Shown here: positions 34,929-47,770 of the stretch, piece by piece
Layout: each line of letters begins with the position of its first letter
How positions within the stretch are numbered: position 1 is the stretch's first letter
Source of the DNA: Actinostola sp. cb2023
Lineage: Eukaryota > Cnidaria > Anthozoa > Actiniaria > Actinostolidae
Direction of reading: 5' to 3'
Length of the DNA: 64,000 bases
Assembly: GCA_033675265.1 (NCBI GenBank)
Contig: JAUJYZ010000015.1
Span: 1,112,501 to 1,176,500 of the forward strand
The notes under the pieces: model-generated
Databases searched by the model: none
Seen by the model: the letters and a program-made list of their open reading frames with translations, nothing else
Told to the model about the DNA's origin: nothing
Program-made: the position numbers and the translations under genes

Positions 34929-35540
34929 ATGATGGGAGTCCTGGTAAATTTCCTCGTCATGGTTACCATGGTAACAGTCATATCATTGGTCACGTGTGAG
35001 TTATGTGAGACTGGTGTATTGAAAGCCAATAAGATATGTTCCGACCAGTGTCATTTGAACACAACGTGTTCGTGTGAGGCGTCTTTAGGTAGCGACGTTG
35101 AGCACTGTAAACAGCACTGTACGTACTTTACTCACGTGTGCGCAAGCATGGCGTGTAGAGGTGGCGCCAGCTGCAGTCAGTATTGCGGGAGAGCACTATG
35201 CAACATGACCTGCTCTGACAATTCAGACATTTGCCGCCAAAACTGTACGTCACCTGGGAGATGTGACGTCATCAAGTGTTCGTCAGCCAAGTGTGACCAG
35301 ATGTGCGCTGATTGTACCATGGTGTGTACGAGTGACGTCAAGGAATGCAAGCAGACCTGCCTGGATGGTTTCTGTACGATGAAATGTGCCGCTGAGAATT
35401 GTATTACTGACTGCAGTCGCAAGAACAACACTCGATGTGAAGTGGACCAAAGCGGGAAAGTTAGCGAAGGACATCATACATATACTACTAATTACTACTT
35501 ATTAGTGTTGATATTGTTTACCGTTGGTGTGTTGACATAG
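34929..35540 (+). CDS. secreted 28-cysteine protein, probably GPI-anchored (paralogue 1)
   Basis: The 203-residue frame starts with a hydrophobic signal peptide (about residues 1-23) and ends with a hydrophobic tail (NYYLLVLILFTVGVLT) of GPI-signal type. The mature part has 28 cysteines from CETG onward. Cysteines 8-27 form five modules of the form C-x(3,4)-C-x(4,6)-C-x3-C, most with Gln in the last pair (CSQYC, CRQNC, CDQMC, CKQTC). Four N-glycosylation sequons are present (NTT, NMT, NCT, NNT). An acceptor TTTTTCAG lies immediately upstream (34914-34921), so a 5' non-coding exon precedes and the whole coding region is in one exon. The minus-strand gene at 36771-37364 has the same 28 cysteines in the same order and converges on it. 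The family is not one I recognise; an extracellular structural or binding role is only inference. Confidence 0.75.
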   Translation: MMGVLVNFLVMVTMVTVISLVTCELCETGVLKANKICSDQCHLNTTCSCEASLGSDVEHCKQHCTYFTHVCASMACRGGASCSQYCGRALCNMTCSDNSDICRQNCTSPGRCDVIKCSSAKCDQMCADCTMVCTSDVKECKQTCLDGFCTMKCAAENCITDCSRKNNTRCEVDQSGKVSEGHHTYTTNYYLLVLILFTVGVLT

Positions 35541-36770
35541 ATGTACACTGAGATACGACACACCCATCATTACAGTTACTCTCGTTCTAGTGGACATCGT
35601 AGGGGTTGTAATTCAATACACTTGTGAATATATCGATTGCGCACCACTGGGTGTGACCCTGAAGCCAGTACCCATCATATACTGTATTAGCTATGGGTGC
35701 AACAAATGGGGTTGACAGTACACACTTTTGTATGACAGAAATACTACATACGAACAATCAGAGACGCTGTGTGATTAGGCAAGAACACGACGATCTGAGG
35801 ATGTTAAAGCACAGCGATAGGCTTATATTAATTGTTATTTGCCATATTTTAAATGTTAATGACATAACCTGCGTAGCTAAAGAAGGAGGTACTCCCCCTA
35901 TTCTTCTTCACCCCTCAGTATGGTCTTTCTCACACCAAAACAAGGATTTCACTTGCGTAAAATTATACTTCAATTATTTGCAATAATATAAGCAATTATT
36001 GGATGACGCTGAACAAAGTTTTCGACATCGGCAAATAATTATCTGCGAGCCACTGACAAATCACGATATTTTGCAAAAACCGAGTTCAATAATTGTTTTA
36101 TCATTCACGTTATTTTCTCTCATCTAAAGCAACGACTCTGGAAATAATCGAGCTGCCATTGTCGAGGAGAACGAAAACACTTATTCGTAGGAAGTTATCT
36201 GCAGTGACGTAGTCGTCTCTCGACCAATGAAAATCACGGAGAAAATAATGCGAATGATCATAATATAATAGTTTTTATTATTAATAATATTTACTGACGT
36301 CACATGATTAGATAATTAAATTTTTTAAATTAATTATTACGATATTATTACTAGTATTTTATCTGAATTTATCTTAATAAAGTATTAATCAATATTGCTT
36401 GAAGTAAGCTTGATTTTAGGGGGGAGGGGGTAAGACAGTTATGTTGATGACCGGCAATAGACAAAAAATTCCTCAAATAACTATACAATACGTGCGCATT
36501 GCAATTCACGTGCGCAATTCACGTGCGCAATTTAACAATTTCAATTTCGCAATTTCAATTTCGCAATTTCAACACACATTTTTGTTAGAAAAATCTGATC
36601 TCAAACTGAAGGGCTTCAGTGGAAGCTGCGCATGACAATATTTTCTATTCGATGAATCTGAACGTTAACAAAAACAAATGTATAATAGCATGTCTTTGCG
36701 CAAAAGCAGACTCGGTCTTGCAGCCATGTCAAAGCACACTGCGACCCTGTTTTATATCTTCTGGCTTCGT
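35541..36770. other. intergenic region between the convergent cysteine-rich genes
   Basis: No gene seen. AATAAA on the plus strand at about 36375 and TTTATT (AATAAA on the minus strand) at about 36276 could end the two convergent transcripts, which would then overlap by about 100 bases. Short AATTTCAATTTCGC repeats lie at 36530-36575. Confidence 0.4.
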
Positions 36771-37364
36771 TTAAACTCGGAACATCAGGGTTACTGACAA
36801 GAGTACAAGCAACAGCTTTCTTGGCAGTGAACGTGACGAATTCCCGCCACTCGATTCACCGATTGCGTTACAAAGTCCAGCCGCATTGCAAAAGCGCCTA
36901 CACTTTCGCGCGTGACAAGTCATGTCACACACTCCAGAAATGCACATTTGTTCGCACACGTCCACGTCGTTAGTGCATTCCATGGAACAATTGGAGCAAA
37001 TTTGATAACATTCCTTAGCTGAACAAACTAAGCGACCACAGCGCGCCTCCCACGCACACGACTGTGAGCACGAGTTGGTGTTGAGGCAGTGCATGTTGCA
37101 TTCGCCCGAAAAGCAATGCTGATTGCAGGAATTGACGCCTTCACAGGATATCCTTGGGCATGACTTGCTACGCAACCAGTGGCAGGTTTGCGTACAACTA
37201 GAGATCTTTGTTTGTCCGCTCATTGAACATTTACACGGGTCGCTAGAACAGATCTTTTGACAAAGACCTTGATTAACAACTCCATCATGACAGACGTCTT
37301 GATCCCCGTCTGTAAAGCGATCTACACTTATGACCAAGAACAGTGCAGCTATACAGTACAGCAT
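36771..37364 (-). CDS. secreted 28-cysteine protein, probably GPI-anchored (paralogue 2)
   Basis: Taken from the ATG at 37364, the frame gives 197 residues. The frame runs further upstream, but a splice acceptor (TTTTCTCATAG on the minus strand) ends one base before this ATG, the same arrangement as in paralogue 1. MLYCIAALFLVISV forms the signal peptide. The 28 following cysteines align one to one with paralogue 1, including five C-x(3,4)-C-x(4,6)-C-x3-C modules (CNQHC, CSQSC, CYQIC, CEQMC, CRRFC as second halves). The end (ESSGGNSSRSLPRKLLLVLL) has small residues, a basic spacer and a hydrophobic run, as expected for GPI attachment. Outside the cysteines the two proteins differ widely, so the duplication is old. 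Its 5' flank is a 1.7 kb block of tandem repeats. Confidence 0.72.
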   Translation of the reverse strand: MLYCIAALFLVISVDRFTDGDQDVCHDGVVNQGLCQKICSSDPCKCSMSGQTKISSCTQTCHWLRSKSCPRISCEGVNSCNQHCFSGECNMHCLNTNSCSQSCAWEARCGRLVCSAKECYQICSNCSMECTNDVDVCEQMCISGVCDMTCHARKCRRFCNAAGLCNAIGESSGGNSSRSLPRKLLLVLLSVTLMFRV

Positions 37365-37414
37365 CCTATGAGAAAACCAAGTCAATTCCTAAATATACAA
37401 AATGTGTATCAGGA

Positions 37415-37757
37415 CATGGGTGCAGTATGGGTGCAGTATGGGTGCAATATGGGTACAGTATGGGTACAGTATGGGTGCAGTATGGGTGCAGTATGGGTGC
37501 AGTATGGGTGCAGTATGGGTGCAGTATGGGTGCAGTATGGGTGCAGTATGGGTGCAGTATGGGTGCAGTATTGGTGTAGTATGGGTACAGTATGGGTGCA
37601 GTATGGGTGCAGTATGGGTGCAGTATGGGTGCAGTATGGGTGCAGTATGGGTGTAGTATGGGTACAGTATGGGTGCAGTATGGGTGCAGTATGCTGGTGC
37701 GGTGTACTTGGTCCAGTAGTATGGGTACAGTATGGGTGCAGTATGGGTGCAGTATGA
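37415..37757. repeat. 11-bp minisatellite
   Basis: The unit is GGGTGCAGTAT with GGGTACAGTAT and GGGTGTAGTAT variants, about 30 copies. Frames on both strands stay open through it because 11 is coprime to 3 and the unit has no stop in those phases. Confidence 0.95.
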
Positions 37758-37852
37758 TGCTGTGGACCGGTGTGACTTGTTCCTGTAGTTGGTGGTATCC
37801 TGTCTGTAAGTGGCATTAAGCCGTTGCCTGTCTGTATTTTTGGTCTGTCTTC

Positions 37853-39058
<1,206 letters not shown>

Positions 39059-39174
39059 CTGTTGCACCTAGAAATCTATTCCTTGTGAAGCTGTGTTTCT
39101 GTGCAGGTTCAGCTTAGTTTGCTTGTCATTTACCAGGTCTTTTTAGTCTAACTGGTATGACTACGAAATTGCGG

Positions 39175-39206
39175 GCGAAATTGGCACAATAAAGTTATTA
39201 TTATTT
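39175..39206 (+). repeat. retroposon-type 3' tail
   Basis: GGCACAATAAAGTTATTATTATT resembles the end of a LINE or SINE that finishes in AATAAAG plus a short ATT tract. No upstream body could be recognised because the TGTC array adjoins. Confidence 0.35.
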
Positions 39207-40615
39207 GTGTCTTTCTGCCTTCAGTGCCATCTATCCGTCTGTCTGTCACCTTCTATGTGTATGTGTCATTGTATGTCTGTCTGTCCTGTTTTTCCTCAGT
39301 TGTCTTAGTGATTATATCGGTGCGCGCGCACGTAGGCTTAAATCTGACTTCGTTAATATGTGTCGTTGTGTCATCGCAGTGAATTCCGTTCGATGTTTGT
39401 TTAAATTTATGCACTACAGATGCCACTACTTCTACTACATGCAGTGCAAGCCTTTGTGTCACTGCTTGGTTCAGTTCATTGATGATATCAAGCTTTCATC
39501 TCTAGTTTTATCCTTGACATTGTCACTCATGCAGTTCTCGGCATCGCACATTCACCGAGTAATATTAATTGTAGCATGGCCAAGCACTACAACTACATGT
39601 AAATAAAACGCACACCGAAACTTAACTTAACAATTGATTATTGATTGAAAACAAAGAAAAGGTTTTGAATTTGTTTACATTATTTCGATGTAAACTCGGA
39701 GAAAAACATGATTGCAATTCTTACTATTTTATAATTAATCAATGTTTTGTCGGTATGGCTTAAAAACCTTAATCATTTTCGTTCCTTGTGCCAAATTAAA
39801 TGTGGTTTTGTTGCTGGTATATAGGGAAAACGTGACAGAACGGATTAATGCACCTGTATAGTAGGCGTACCGTTCGACGAATCGGTCGACCATGCTCGCG
39901 CGAGAAACACATGTCGTGTACTGCGTGATTGGCCGTGGAATTCATGGCTTTAGACGGCACTGTTTCCTAGTGAGACCGTGTTTCATGCCGCAAGTACAAC
40001 TGGTTGAATGAATGAACTGTTGAACTGTTTGGTTATTAATCACGTTACCTTGAATCAAAGTTAGCTGAATTTGAACTTCCTTTTTACAACGTTGACATCA
40101 CATCTAGGGTAAGTTATCTTGTGAAACAACTTTGCAATTAATAAACCTTCAGCGACATTGCTTATGAGTATATCCCATGGCAAATTGACAGTGAAAACAC
40201 ACTGAGTTTGAAAATGTCTCAGCCGTCTAAATGCACAAAAATAGCAACGTTTTTCGTTGATTGCTAGGTGTTGAATCGGTAAAAGACTTTCTGTACGAAC
40301 ACCCTACGCAAGGCCGCTCACGGTGATATCTTTTGAAACCAATATTTAGAACACTGCTTGACGTATATCCTACTTAGTTATCTTCATTAGAGGTCTTGTA
40401 AGGCGATTGGATAATAGTCTTGCACACCTATGACGTCACGGCATGGGGTATGGACCTGATATTAAAAGAGGATGAAGTCCGAATTTGCCGCTACAAATGG
40501 CTGTGTTGTAGTCAGCAGGGAAGATCATTACACAGCAGTTAATTGAACAACAACGACTTTGGACTTGAAATAGTCAGTATGTCACTCAGATCTTTGTCAA
40601 TCTCTTTTATTCATA
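39207..40615. other. no gene seen
   Basis: A frame at 39205-39606 reads partly through decayed TGTC-like sequence and lacks a recognisable domain. The rest is AT-rich and non-coding in appearance. Confidence 0.45.
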
Positions 40616-40624
40616 TTCCAGTTT

Positions 40625-41030
40625 CTTCACTCCATTTCATTCCCATTTCATTCCCATTTCATCCCCATTTCATCCCCATTTCAGTCCCATTTCATTCCCA
40701 TTTCAGTCCCATTTCAGTCCCATTTCAGTCCCATTTCAGTCCCATTTCAGTCCCATTTCATTCCCATTTCATTCCCATTTCATTCCCATTTCAGTCCCAT
40801 TTCAGTCCCATTTCAGTCCCATTTCAGTCCCATTTCAGTCCCATTTCAGTCCCATTTCAGTCCCATTTCAGTCCCATTTCAGTCCCATTTCAGTCCCATT
40901 TCAGTCCCATTTCAGTCCCATTTCAGTCCCATTTCAGTCCCATTTCAGTCCCATTTCAGTCCCATTTCAGTCCCATTTCAGTCCCATGCCATTTCATTCC
41001 TATTTCATTCCTATTTCATTCCATTCATTC
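40625..41030. repeat. 11-bp minisatellite
   Basis: The unit is TCCCATTTCAG with TCCCATTTCAT variants, about 36 copies. The open plus-strand frame across it is a repeat product. Confidence 0.95.
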
Positions 41031-41252
41031 TCTAATGCACATTGGTGTGGTAGATTATTTGCACAGGATATCATTTATATAGAATATCACGAGTGCAGTT
41101 CAAAAGCTACAGTAGGTTTTACAAATTGCACGAGCCGCAGGGGTATTTTTTTCAAACTGCACGAGAACCCATTTGTAATCATATGGCAAAACTGCACGAG
41201 AACCCATGCGATTTTCTTGTAATCATATGGCAACTGAACTATGCTTTAAATT

Positions 41253-41860
41253 AAAGTCACATTTCAACAGCAAAGTCGATAAAAAGCTCTAAACAAACGA
41301 TTTCTTTCTCGCTGCTTCGCAGCTCGCGGGACATCGTATTATAGACCCTATGCAATACGATAAAATCGTAGACTTTATCGATTTCTTTGTTATTGGGAAG
41401 ATATTACAGCAATATCGCACTCTCTCTTAAAAGGGATGGTTTTCAATAATGAACACAATTTTTTTGTATTAATAATTATAGTGATTTGAAATACATAGAT
41501 TTGTACCAGAAACCGGACTTTGGCCCTAGATGCCTCGTTTCCATGTATTTTGCACCTTTCAAACGCTTATTACTTGATGATGGTTTCATTTTTAAATAAT
41601 TCTTAATAAATAAACTGTCATGGTCTTTCAACTATTACTTTACCTTTACTTAATTATTCTTTCAGTTTTTGCAAATTTATGCAAAGTACAGAAATCGAGT
41701 ATTGCATACAGTCTATAGAGCTTAACATAGCCTCTGGACAGGGTACAAAGTCGATGAATTTTGTAAATTTCGTTATAATATATAGACGGACGTGTCAATA
41801 TTCATAATTTTCGTATTCGGTAGTTATCTATACGATTTTCAGTCGCGCCACGCGTACCGA
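41253..41860 (+). repeat. third copy of the 5780-5915 repeat, interrupted
   Basis: AAGTCACATTTCAACAGCAAAG at the left and GACGGACGTGTCAATATT with TTCGTATTCGGTAGTTATCT at the right match 5786-5915. The middle is interrupted by the insertion 41281-41745. Confidence 0.7.
41281..41745. mobile_element. 465-bp insertion flanked by a 10-bp direct repeat
   Basis: CAAAGTCGAT occurs at 41271-41280 and again at 41746-41755, and the empty site is visible in the copy at 5800. The right end (AGAGCTTAACATAGCCTCTGG) and the internal TTTCTCGCTGCTTCGCAGCTCGC match the foldback element 58219-58573. The left terminus does not match, so this copy is probably truncated or rearranged. Confidence 0.6.
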
Positions 41861-42384
41861 AGAATGTTTTGAATTTCGCGCGCCATGTATCACAACAATC
41901 AACATCCGTACTTCTTATCCAGGCCTACAAATTACTGAAACGAAATCCTCTTTGCCTGTAATAAGCATTTCCAAGCATAAAACTATGTTCGGTCATTTCT
42001 AAATAAAGCGACAAGAGCATTGTTTTCATTACACAAGTTACGTTCGTACCATAACAAGACGAACGACGTCCTTCGCCGCGAAGGTGTCTTGTTACGAGGT
42101 AAATGTGTTGAGCATTTGTACATCTCTGTACTTTTATGGAAAAGGCCGGTAAGGTTTCGAAACCTATGCTTTCAGTATATTTAATTCGCAAGTGGCATTT
42201 CCATGTCTTGGCGGGTTAATTTTAGGATAACCTACGAAAGAAACGAAAAGCAGAATACTAGACCCGGTACTAGAGCCGTGCGACTTCAAAACGGCTTACG
42301 GTTTCAGTTCAAAGTTCCTATTATTACTCCAGTAGTCCGATGCCAGCCGGGTCTGCTGGATTGATTAAACAACTTTCCTATTGA

Positions 42385-42455
42385 TAATAATATTCATTTC
42401 TTATATAGCGCTTCTTCCATAAATATCCAGAGGCACTTTATGCAATATATCTATT
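42385..42455 (-). repeat. LINE-like 3' end in reverse orientation
   Basis: GATAATAATATTCATTTCTTATATAGCGCTTC is the kind of conserved 3' tail (TATAGCGC next to an ATT tract) found in widespread animal non-LTR retroelements. No body is visible. Confidence 0.35.
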
Positions 42456-42589
42456 CAACTTACAAGTGTACATACTTAAATTGAAACTAAATACTAGATT
42501 AATATGGTGTCTGATGTCCGCCAAAATTCAAACTTTGTATTCTATATTGTACTTTCTGTATTCTTGTCAATATTTTGCATTTGACATCC

Positions 42590-42812
42590 AACGCGTTTTC
42601 GTCTCTATACATACAAGTTTTCGTATTTGACATGCAACATTTCGTATTCTACATGCTACTTTTGCTATTCGGATACATTTTCGATTTGACATGCAAGTTT
42701 TCGTATTTGACATGCAATATTTCGTATTCTACATGCTACTTTTGCTATTCGGATACATTTTCGATTTGACATGCAAGTTTTCGTATTTGACATGCAACAT
42801 TTCGTATTCTAC
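42590..42812. repeat. ~77-bp tandem repeat, about 3 copies
   Basis: Units share GACATGCAAGTTTTCGTATT, TTTCGTATTCTACATGCTAC and GCTATTCGGATACATTTTCG. Confidence 0.85.
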
Positions 42813-42813
42813 A

Positions 42814-42994
42814 TAGAGGAGAGGGAGAAGAGGGAGAAGAGGGAGGAGAGGGAGGAGAGGAAGGAGAGGGAGGAGAGGAAGGAGAGGGAGGAGAGGGAGG
42901 AGAGGGAGGAGAGGGAGGAGAGGGAGGAGAGGGAGGAGAGGTCAAAAAGGGAGGAGAGGGAAAAGAGGGAGGAGAGGGAAAGGAGGGGAGGAGC
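42814..42994. repeat. purine-rich GGGAGGAGA repeat
   Basis: A GA-only strand of about 180 bases with the unit GGGAGGAGA and minor variants. Such homopurine mirror tracts can form triplexes. Confidence 0.95.
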
Positions 42995-43715
42995 TATATT
43001 ATGATTGTGCACAGTTACATTTTAACCTGCAAATAATTCAACTCGCAGCACTTCATTTTCTATTAGAAACAACTAGTTATTATTATTACCTACTTGTCGT
43101 GTCACACAGTCAAATAACGAGGAAATTGTCTGTATGCATAGCGATATTGGGTCATGTACTGGAACTGAGGGTTTAGTGTAGACATATTTACAATGCTAGT
43201 ATAAATACTTTTAATCTGGTGTACTTAGTGGTTCGTCTATACTAAAGTATGTGCTTATAGCTACAATTAGTTTTATCGCTCACTCGTTTCGATTACTTAT
43301 ATCCCATTTATTCTTAATTGTTTCACTTTAGATTCACTTTTTAGTTTTTCATTTTATTCAATTTAAGTTTTCTTTGCTTTGATCTATTTTCCTTACTTTT
43401 TAATTTAATTTATTTTTATTTTTACTTTTTAGCTAAATTTATTTTCGCGACTTCCGACTTTTCAAATTTCCAAATTCTAATTAGGTTTCTCGAATTCGTA
43501 GTTTATGTCATCTATGCAAGGCATAGATCATATTAAACGATTTCTTTTCAGTTTAATTCATGTTTGAATTATTTGATGTTTCTTTTATTCCTTAAGTTCA
43601 ATGCAAGTTTTCGTAAAAAATAAAAATTTCGTAATTCTAAATGCTAAATTTAAAAAAATCATTACTAGACTCTACCGCCAATATACGGCATTTCCTATGC
43701 CTCAGGCTAGTGAGA
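42995..43715. other. no gene seen
   Basis: T-rich intergenic sequence without recognisable features. Confidence 0.5.
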
Positions 43716-45119
43716 GAAATGAAGAAATGAAGAAATGAAGAAATGAAGAAATGAAGAAATGAAGAAATGAAGAAATGAGAATGAAATGAAGAAATGAAGA
43801 AGAAATGAAGAAATGAAGAAATGAAGAAATGAAGAAATGAAGAAATGAAGAATGAAGAAGTTTCTGAAGAAATGAAGAAATGAAGAAATGAAGAAATGAA
43901 GAAATGAAGAAATGAAGAAATGAAGAAATGAAGAAATGAAGAAATGAAGAAATGAAGAAATGAAGAAATGAAGAAATGAAGCGAAATGAAGAAATGAAGA
44001 AAATGAAGAAATGAAGAAATGAAGAAATGAAGAAATGAAGAATGCTAAATGAATAATGAAGAAATGAAGAAATGAAGAAATGAAGAAATGAAGAAATGAA
44101 GAAATGAAGAAATGAAGAAATGAAGAAATGAAGAAATGAAGAAATGAAGAAATGAAGAAATGAAGAAATGAAGAAATGAAGAAATGAAGAAATGAAGAAA
44201 TGAAGAAATGAAGAAATGAAGCAAAATGAAGAAATGAAGAAATGCCGAATTGAAGAAATGAAGAAATGAAGAAATGAAGAATTTTGAAGAAATGAAGAAA
44301 TGAAGAAAATGAAGAAATGAAGAAATGAAGAAATGAAGAAATGAAGAATTGAAGAATTGAAGAAATGAAAAGAAATGAAGAAATGAAGAAATGAAGAAAT
44401 GAAGAAATGAAGAAATGAAGAAATGAAGAAATGAAGAAATGAAGAAATGAAGAAATGAAGAAATGAAGAAATGAAGAAATGAAGTTTTCTTGAAGAAATG
44501 AAGAAATGAAGAAATGAAAAATGAAGAAATGAAGAAATGAAGAAATGAAGAAATGAAGAAATGAAGAAATTTCAAATTTGAAGAAATGAAGAAAGGTTTC
44601 TCGAAATCGTAGAAGAAATGAAGAAATGAAGAAATGAAGAAATTAAAGAAATGAAGAAATGAAGAAATGTTTGAATTGAAGAAATGAAGAAATGAAGATT
44701 CCTGAAGAAATGAAGAAATGAAGAAATGAAGAAAAAAAATGAAAAAAAAATAAATAAAAAAAATTACTAGAAGAAATGAAGAAATGAAGAAATGAAGAAA
44801 TGAAGAAATGAAGAAATGAAGAGAAATGAAGAAAGAAATGAAGAAATGAAGAAATGAAGAAATGAAGAAATGAAGAAATGAAGAAATGAAGAAATGAAGA
44901 AATGAAGAAATGAAGAAATGAAGAAATGAAGAAATGAAAAAATGAAGAAATGAAGAAATGAAGAAATGAAGAAATGAAGAAATGAAGAAATGAAGAAATG
45001 AAGAAATGAAGAAATGAAGAAATGAAGAAATGAAGAAATGAAGAAATGAAGAAATGAAGAAATGAAGAAATGAAGAAATGAAGAAATGAAGAAATGAAGA
45101 AATGAAGAAATGAAGAAAT
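43716..45119. repeat. 8-bp (AATGAAGA)n array, ~1.4 kb
   Basis: The unit is GAAATGAA/AATGAAGA, interrupted by short unrelated words (for example at 44573-44600 and 44730-44765) that echo the flanking 43500-43680 sequence. Phenylalanine-rich minus-strand frames across it are artefacts. It is followed by an ATC run (45120-45150). Confidence 0.97.
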
Positions 45120-45150
45120 TATCATCATCATCATCATCATCATCATCATT

Positions 45151-45419
45151 CTACAGTTCAACGCTCGGTTATTTCAGCAGTTTGTTTTATTAATATTAGT
45201 TGAGTGAAGGAAAAAGCGACCAAAACTGACACTTGTGACACGTACCGCAGCTCTGTTTGATTATATTACGTTTCTTGAATCTTCAAAAACTCATGCATAA
45301 TTAATGAGCAATTGGTCCAATCAGAAGGACGAAATCCATCACGTGCATGTACCTTTATACCCGGTAATGCACTGCTTATTAGTATTCATACTAATAAGGG
45401 AAGGTCTCATATTGGTGTC
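45151..45419. other. no gene seen
   Basis: Contains the short palindrome CTTATTAGTATTCATACTAATAAG at 45375-45398; otherwise featureless. Confidence 0.5.
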
Positions 45420-45437
45420 GTATTATTGACCTCCCTG

Positions 45438-45527
45438 TTTCCTGTACGGGACGACATATATGTTGTCTGGAAAGATCGCTCCTTGGTCACACTTTCGGAC
45501 CGTCATTCAAATGTGGCAGGAGCGTAG
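45438..45527 (+). pseudogene. possible piggyBac-type transposase C-terminal fragment
   Basis: The frame ends in DDIYVVWKDRSLVTLSDRHS and then four residues and a stop. The pattern V-x-W-K-D-x(3)-V-T-x-L-S resembles the conserved W-K-D/R-K block near the end of piggyBac transposases. The piece is only about 30 codons long and nothing upstream was recognised, so this is a weak call. Confidence 0.25.
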
Positions 45528-45799
45528 CGTGCATATACGCACACGTACGCACGTTTAGAATAAAATTTAGAATCCTTAATATATATATATTATCATGCCC
45601 CCGCATCCCCCTACGAGCTCAGTCACGCCTTCGCCGCTCGTCAGATTGTGTCCCCAATAAATTTCCCCTTTCAGTCAGTCATTGTAGGCATGTATAATGA
45701 TGATTGTAGTTAGTACAGTCTCAAACAAAATAAATACCAAAAAACTGACTTCGCCTCGGGTTATTATATCGCTATATATAACGGTAGCGGTATATAACC

Positions 45800-45995
45800 C
45801 GTTTACATAAATCCTTATTTACACAACCTTTACATGAATCCTTTGTATAACCTTTACATAAATCCTTTGTATAACCTTTACATAAATCCTTTGTATAACC
45901 TTTACATAAATCCTTTACACAACCAATACACATAAAATCATTTACACAACCTTTACGTAAATCCTTTGTATAACCTTTACATAAATCCCCCCATA
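45800..45995. repeat. ~24-bp tandem repeat, 6-7 copies
   Basis: The unit is AACCTTTACATAAATCCTTT plus GTAT, with diverged copies at both ends. Confidence 0.85.
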
Positions 45996-46034
45996 AAACT
46001 GAGTGATAAATGCATTTTACTATGCATTTTACTA

Positions 46035-46175
46035 TGTATTTTTTATGTAGCGAGAAAGTCCGCTGGAAAACGAAGAAAATGGTATTTCCAAGGCTCTAGA
46101 TTTCTAAATTTTCAGGGGGGCACGCCCCCTCACCCCCTAGAAGATCACGCCTTCGGCGCTCGTTGCTATGTGCGT
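46035..46175 (+). repeat. dispersed repeat, copy 1
   Basis: GCGAGAAAGTCCGCTGGAAA through GTATTTCCAAGGCTCTA to CCCCCTAGAAG is shared with 53037-53133 in the same orientation. It is part of an interspersed repeat of unknown class. Confidence 0.7.
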
Positions 46176-47448
46176 ACATTGGGAAAAAAGCACGCTACGC
46201 CCATGTGTGGGATCTTTTTGAGAGTATTAGTAGTAGTATCGGTGCGCATGTGTGAGGCGTTAGAAGCAACACGATACTGCTATGTTTGTGTTTTCCTTGC
46301 TGTTTCTTACTGAAATCATCCGAAAATGTATTATTTTGGAAGATTGTTTTTGAAGCTATCCAATAAACTCGCAGATCGTGTTTTATCGGGTCTAGAATCA
46401 CTCGGCTTCGCCTCATGGTTTTAAACCCGATAAAACACTCCTGCTCGTTTATTATACCGTACTTTACCATTCAGATCGCTTCCAAGTAATTAAAACTATG
46501 TATTGACATTAATTAGAGCAAAACATCGCTGTCATGCAGAGCTTTGATGCGTCGATCTTCTCCAACAGAAAAAAAGAATTCAAAATCTCAACTGCACTAC
46601 ATGTATTCCTCATATTTACATCAGTGTAGCGAACTTATGAACAAAATAAATAGACAGGTAGTCAAAATGAACATTAATGTCAGTTCGCCTGAATATCTGA
46701 AGGCTATTAATTAAATTGATCATAATTACCAGAACTGCTAGCTTTCACTCGAGGTGATCAATCCGGGTGATCAATAATGCATAAGTTTTGAATGTTCCTA
46801 AGTCAGACGTCTTCAGTTCGTGAGTCACTTCATTTCTTTATAAAACACTGAAGATTCTGAGTACTGTGGTCCCGGACCGTGGTTTGGCTTTATACTTGCA
46901 GTACTGTAGGATTGCTATATCGACGTTTCTTGGTGTGTCAGCCCGGCCGGGGGAAAATACACGGCTCAAGGTATAGAATATTATCTGTTTTAATTCGACT
47001 GTTTGACCGTAAACAAACTATGATGTTCAGTTTGTCAGTGGACATTTTTATGGCTGTATACTGTTCTAGACACGTTTAACAATGAAGTCTGTCGTGTTCT
47101 GCACGCAACTGAGAAAGGCAGGGTTTTTACCATAAGAAAAACAATGAAACAAGACTGGCTTGAAATCCTGGTCTTCCTCTAGCGCGCGCTCTTATACATG
47201 GAGTTAGTTGCTACGATTTCCACCCGTTATTTATTTGCACAACGCACTCGGATAGGACAGCTTCGAGCAAAGCGGAATGGTGCAGTCGCTCGCGTCGTCC
47301 TACTCTATAACATTGCACTGAAATGCCTGGCCTTTTAGCTGTAAATCCAAGCGAAAATCTGTTAAAACCAGCTAGGACATATATGTACATCAAGGATCAT
47401 ACTTATAGACAAAATACTAACAAATTCGCTTGTAAAACCGAAGCACAC
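46176..47448. other. no gene seen; possible promoter at 46819-46845
   Basis: TGAGTCAC (AP-1 type) at about 46820 is followed by TATAAAAC at about 46839. No convincing coding frame follows, so this remains a motif observation. Confidence 0.25.
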
Positions 47449-47451
47449 TAA

Positions 47452-47672
47452 GGGTGCGTTCGATTGACCTTATTCCAGAATAGGAATACACGGAATAACA
47501 TCCCTAAATCGCTGTCACGCAGCTACTGTCCACTGTAAAATGAAACATTTCCTTGTTGTATCATAATAAAGTTACAAGGAACAGTTTGGAATTTTAAATG
47601 TGCTAAAATAAAAGCATGAAAGTGTTTATTCCGTGTATTCCTATTCTGGAATAGAGTCAATCGAACGCACCC
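47452..47672. mobile_element. 221-bp PIF/Harbinger-type MITE with TAA TSD
   Basis: The ends GGGTGCGTTCGATTGAC and GTCAATCGAACGCACCC continue as paired TATTCCAGAATAGGAATACA and its complement. TAA flanks both sides (47449-47451 and 47673-47675). Three-base TWA duplications are typical of PIF/Harbinger. Confidence 0.75.
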
Positions 47673-47770
47673 TAACTATCTCAGTTTTTTATCACAAGGA
47701 CTAGAACTCAATGGAACTCTCTCCCGCGAGGAACATGTGTTTTTGCTGCAGGCCATTGACTGAATGTTGA

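Noticed and set aside
40543..41082. 179-codon frame rich in Ser-His-Phe-Pro
   Set aside because: It is the 11-bp minisatellite read through; no non-repeat coding sequence of substance is attached.
42142..42162. GGTTTCGAAACC as a possible tRNA T-arm
   Set aside because: No acceptor stem, anticodon arm or D-arm can be built around it. No tRNA gene was found anywhere in the window by eye.
44045..45161. Phenylalanine-rich frames on the minus strand
   Set aside because: They are products of the AATGAAGA array and are broken by the same interruptions that break the repeat.
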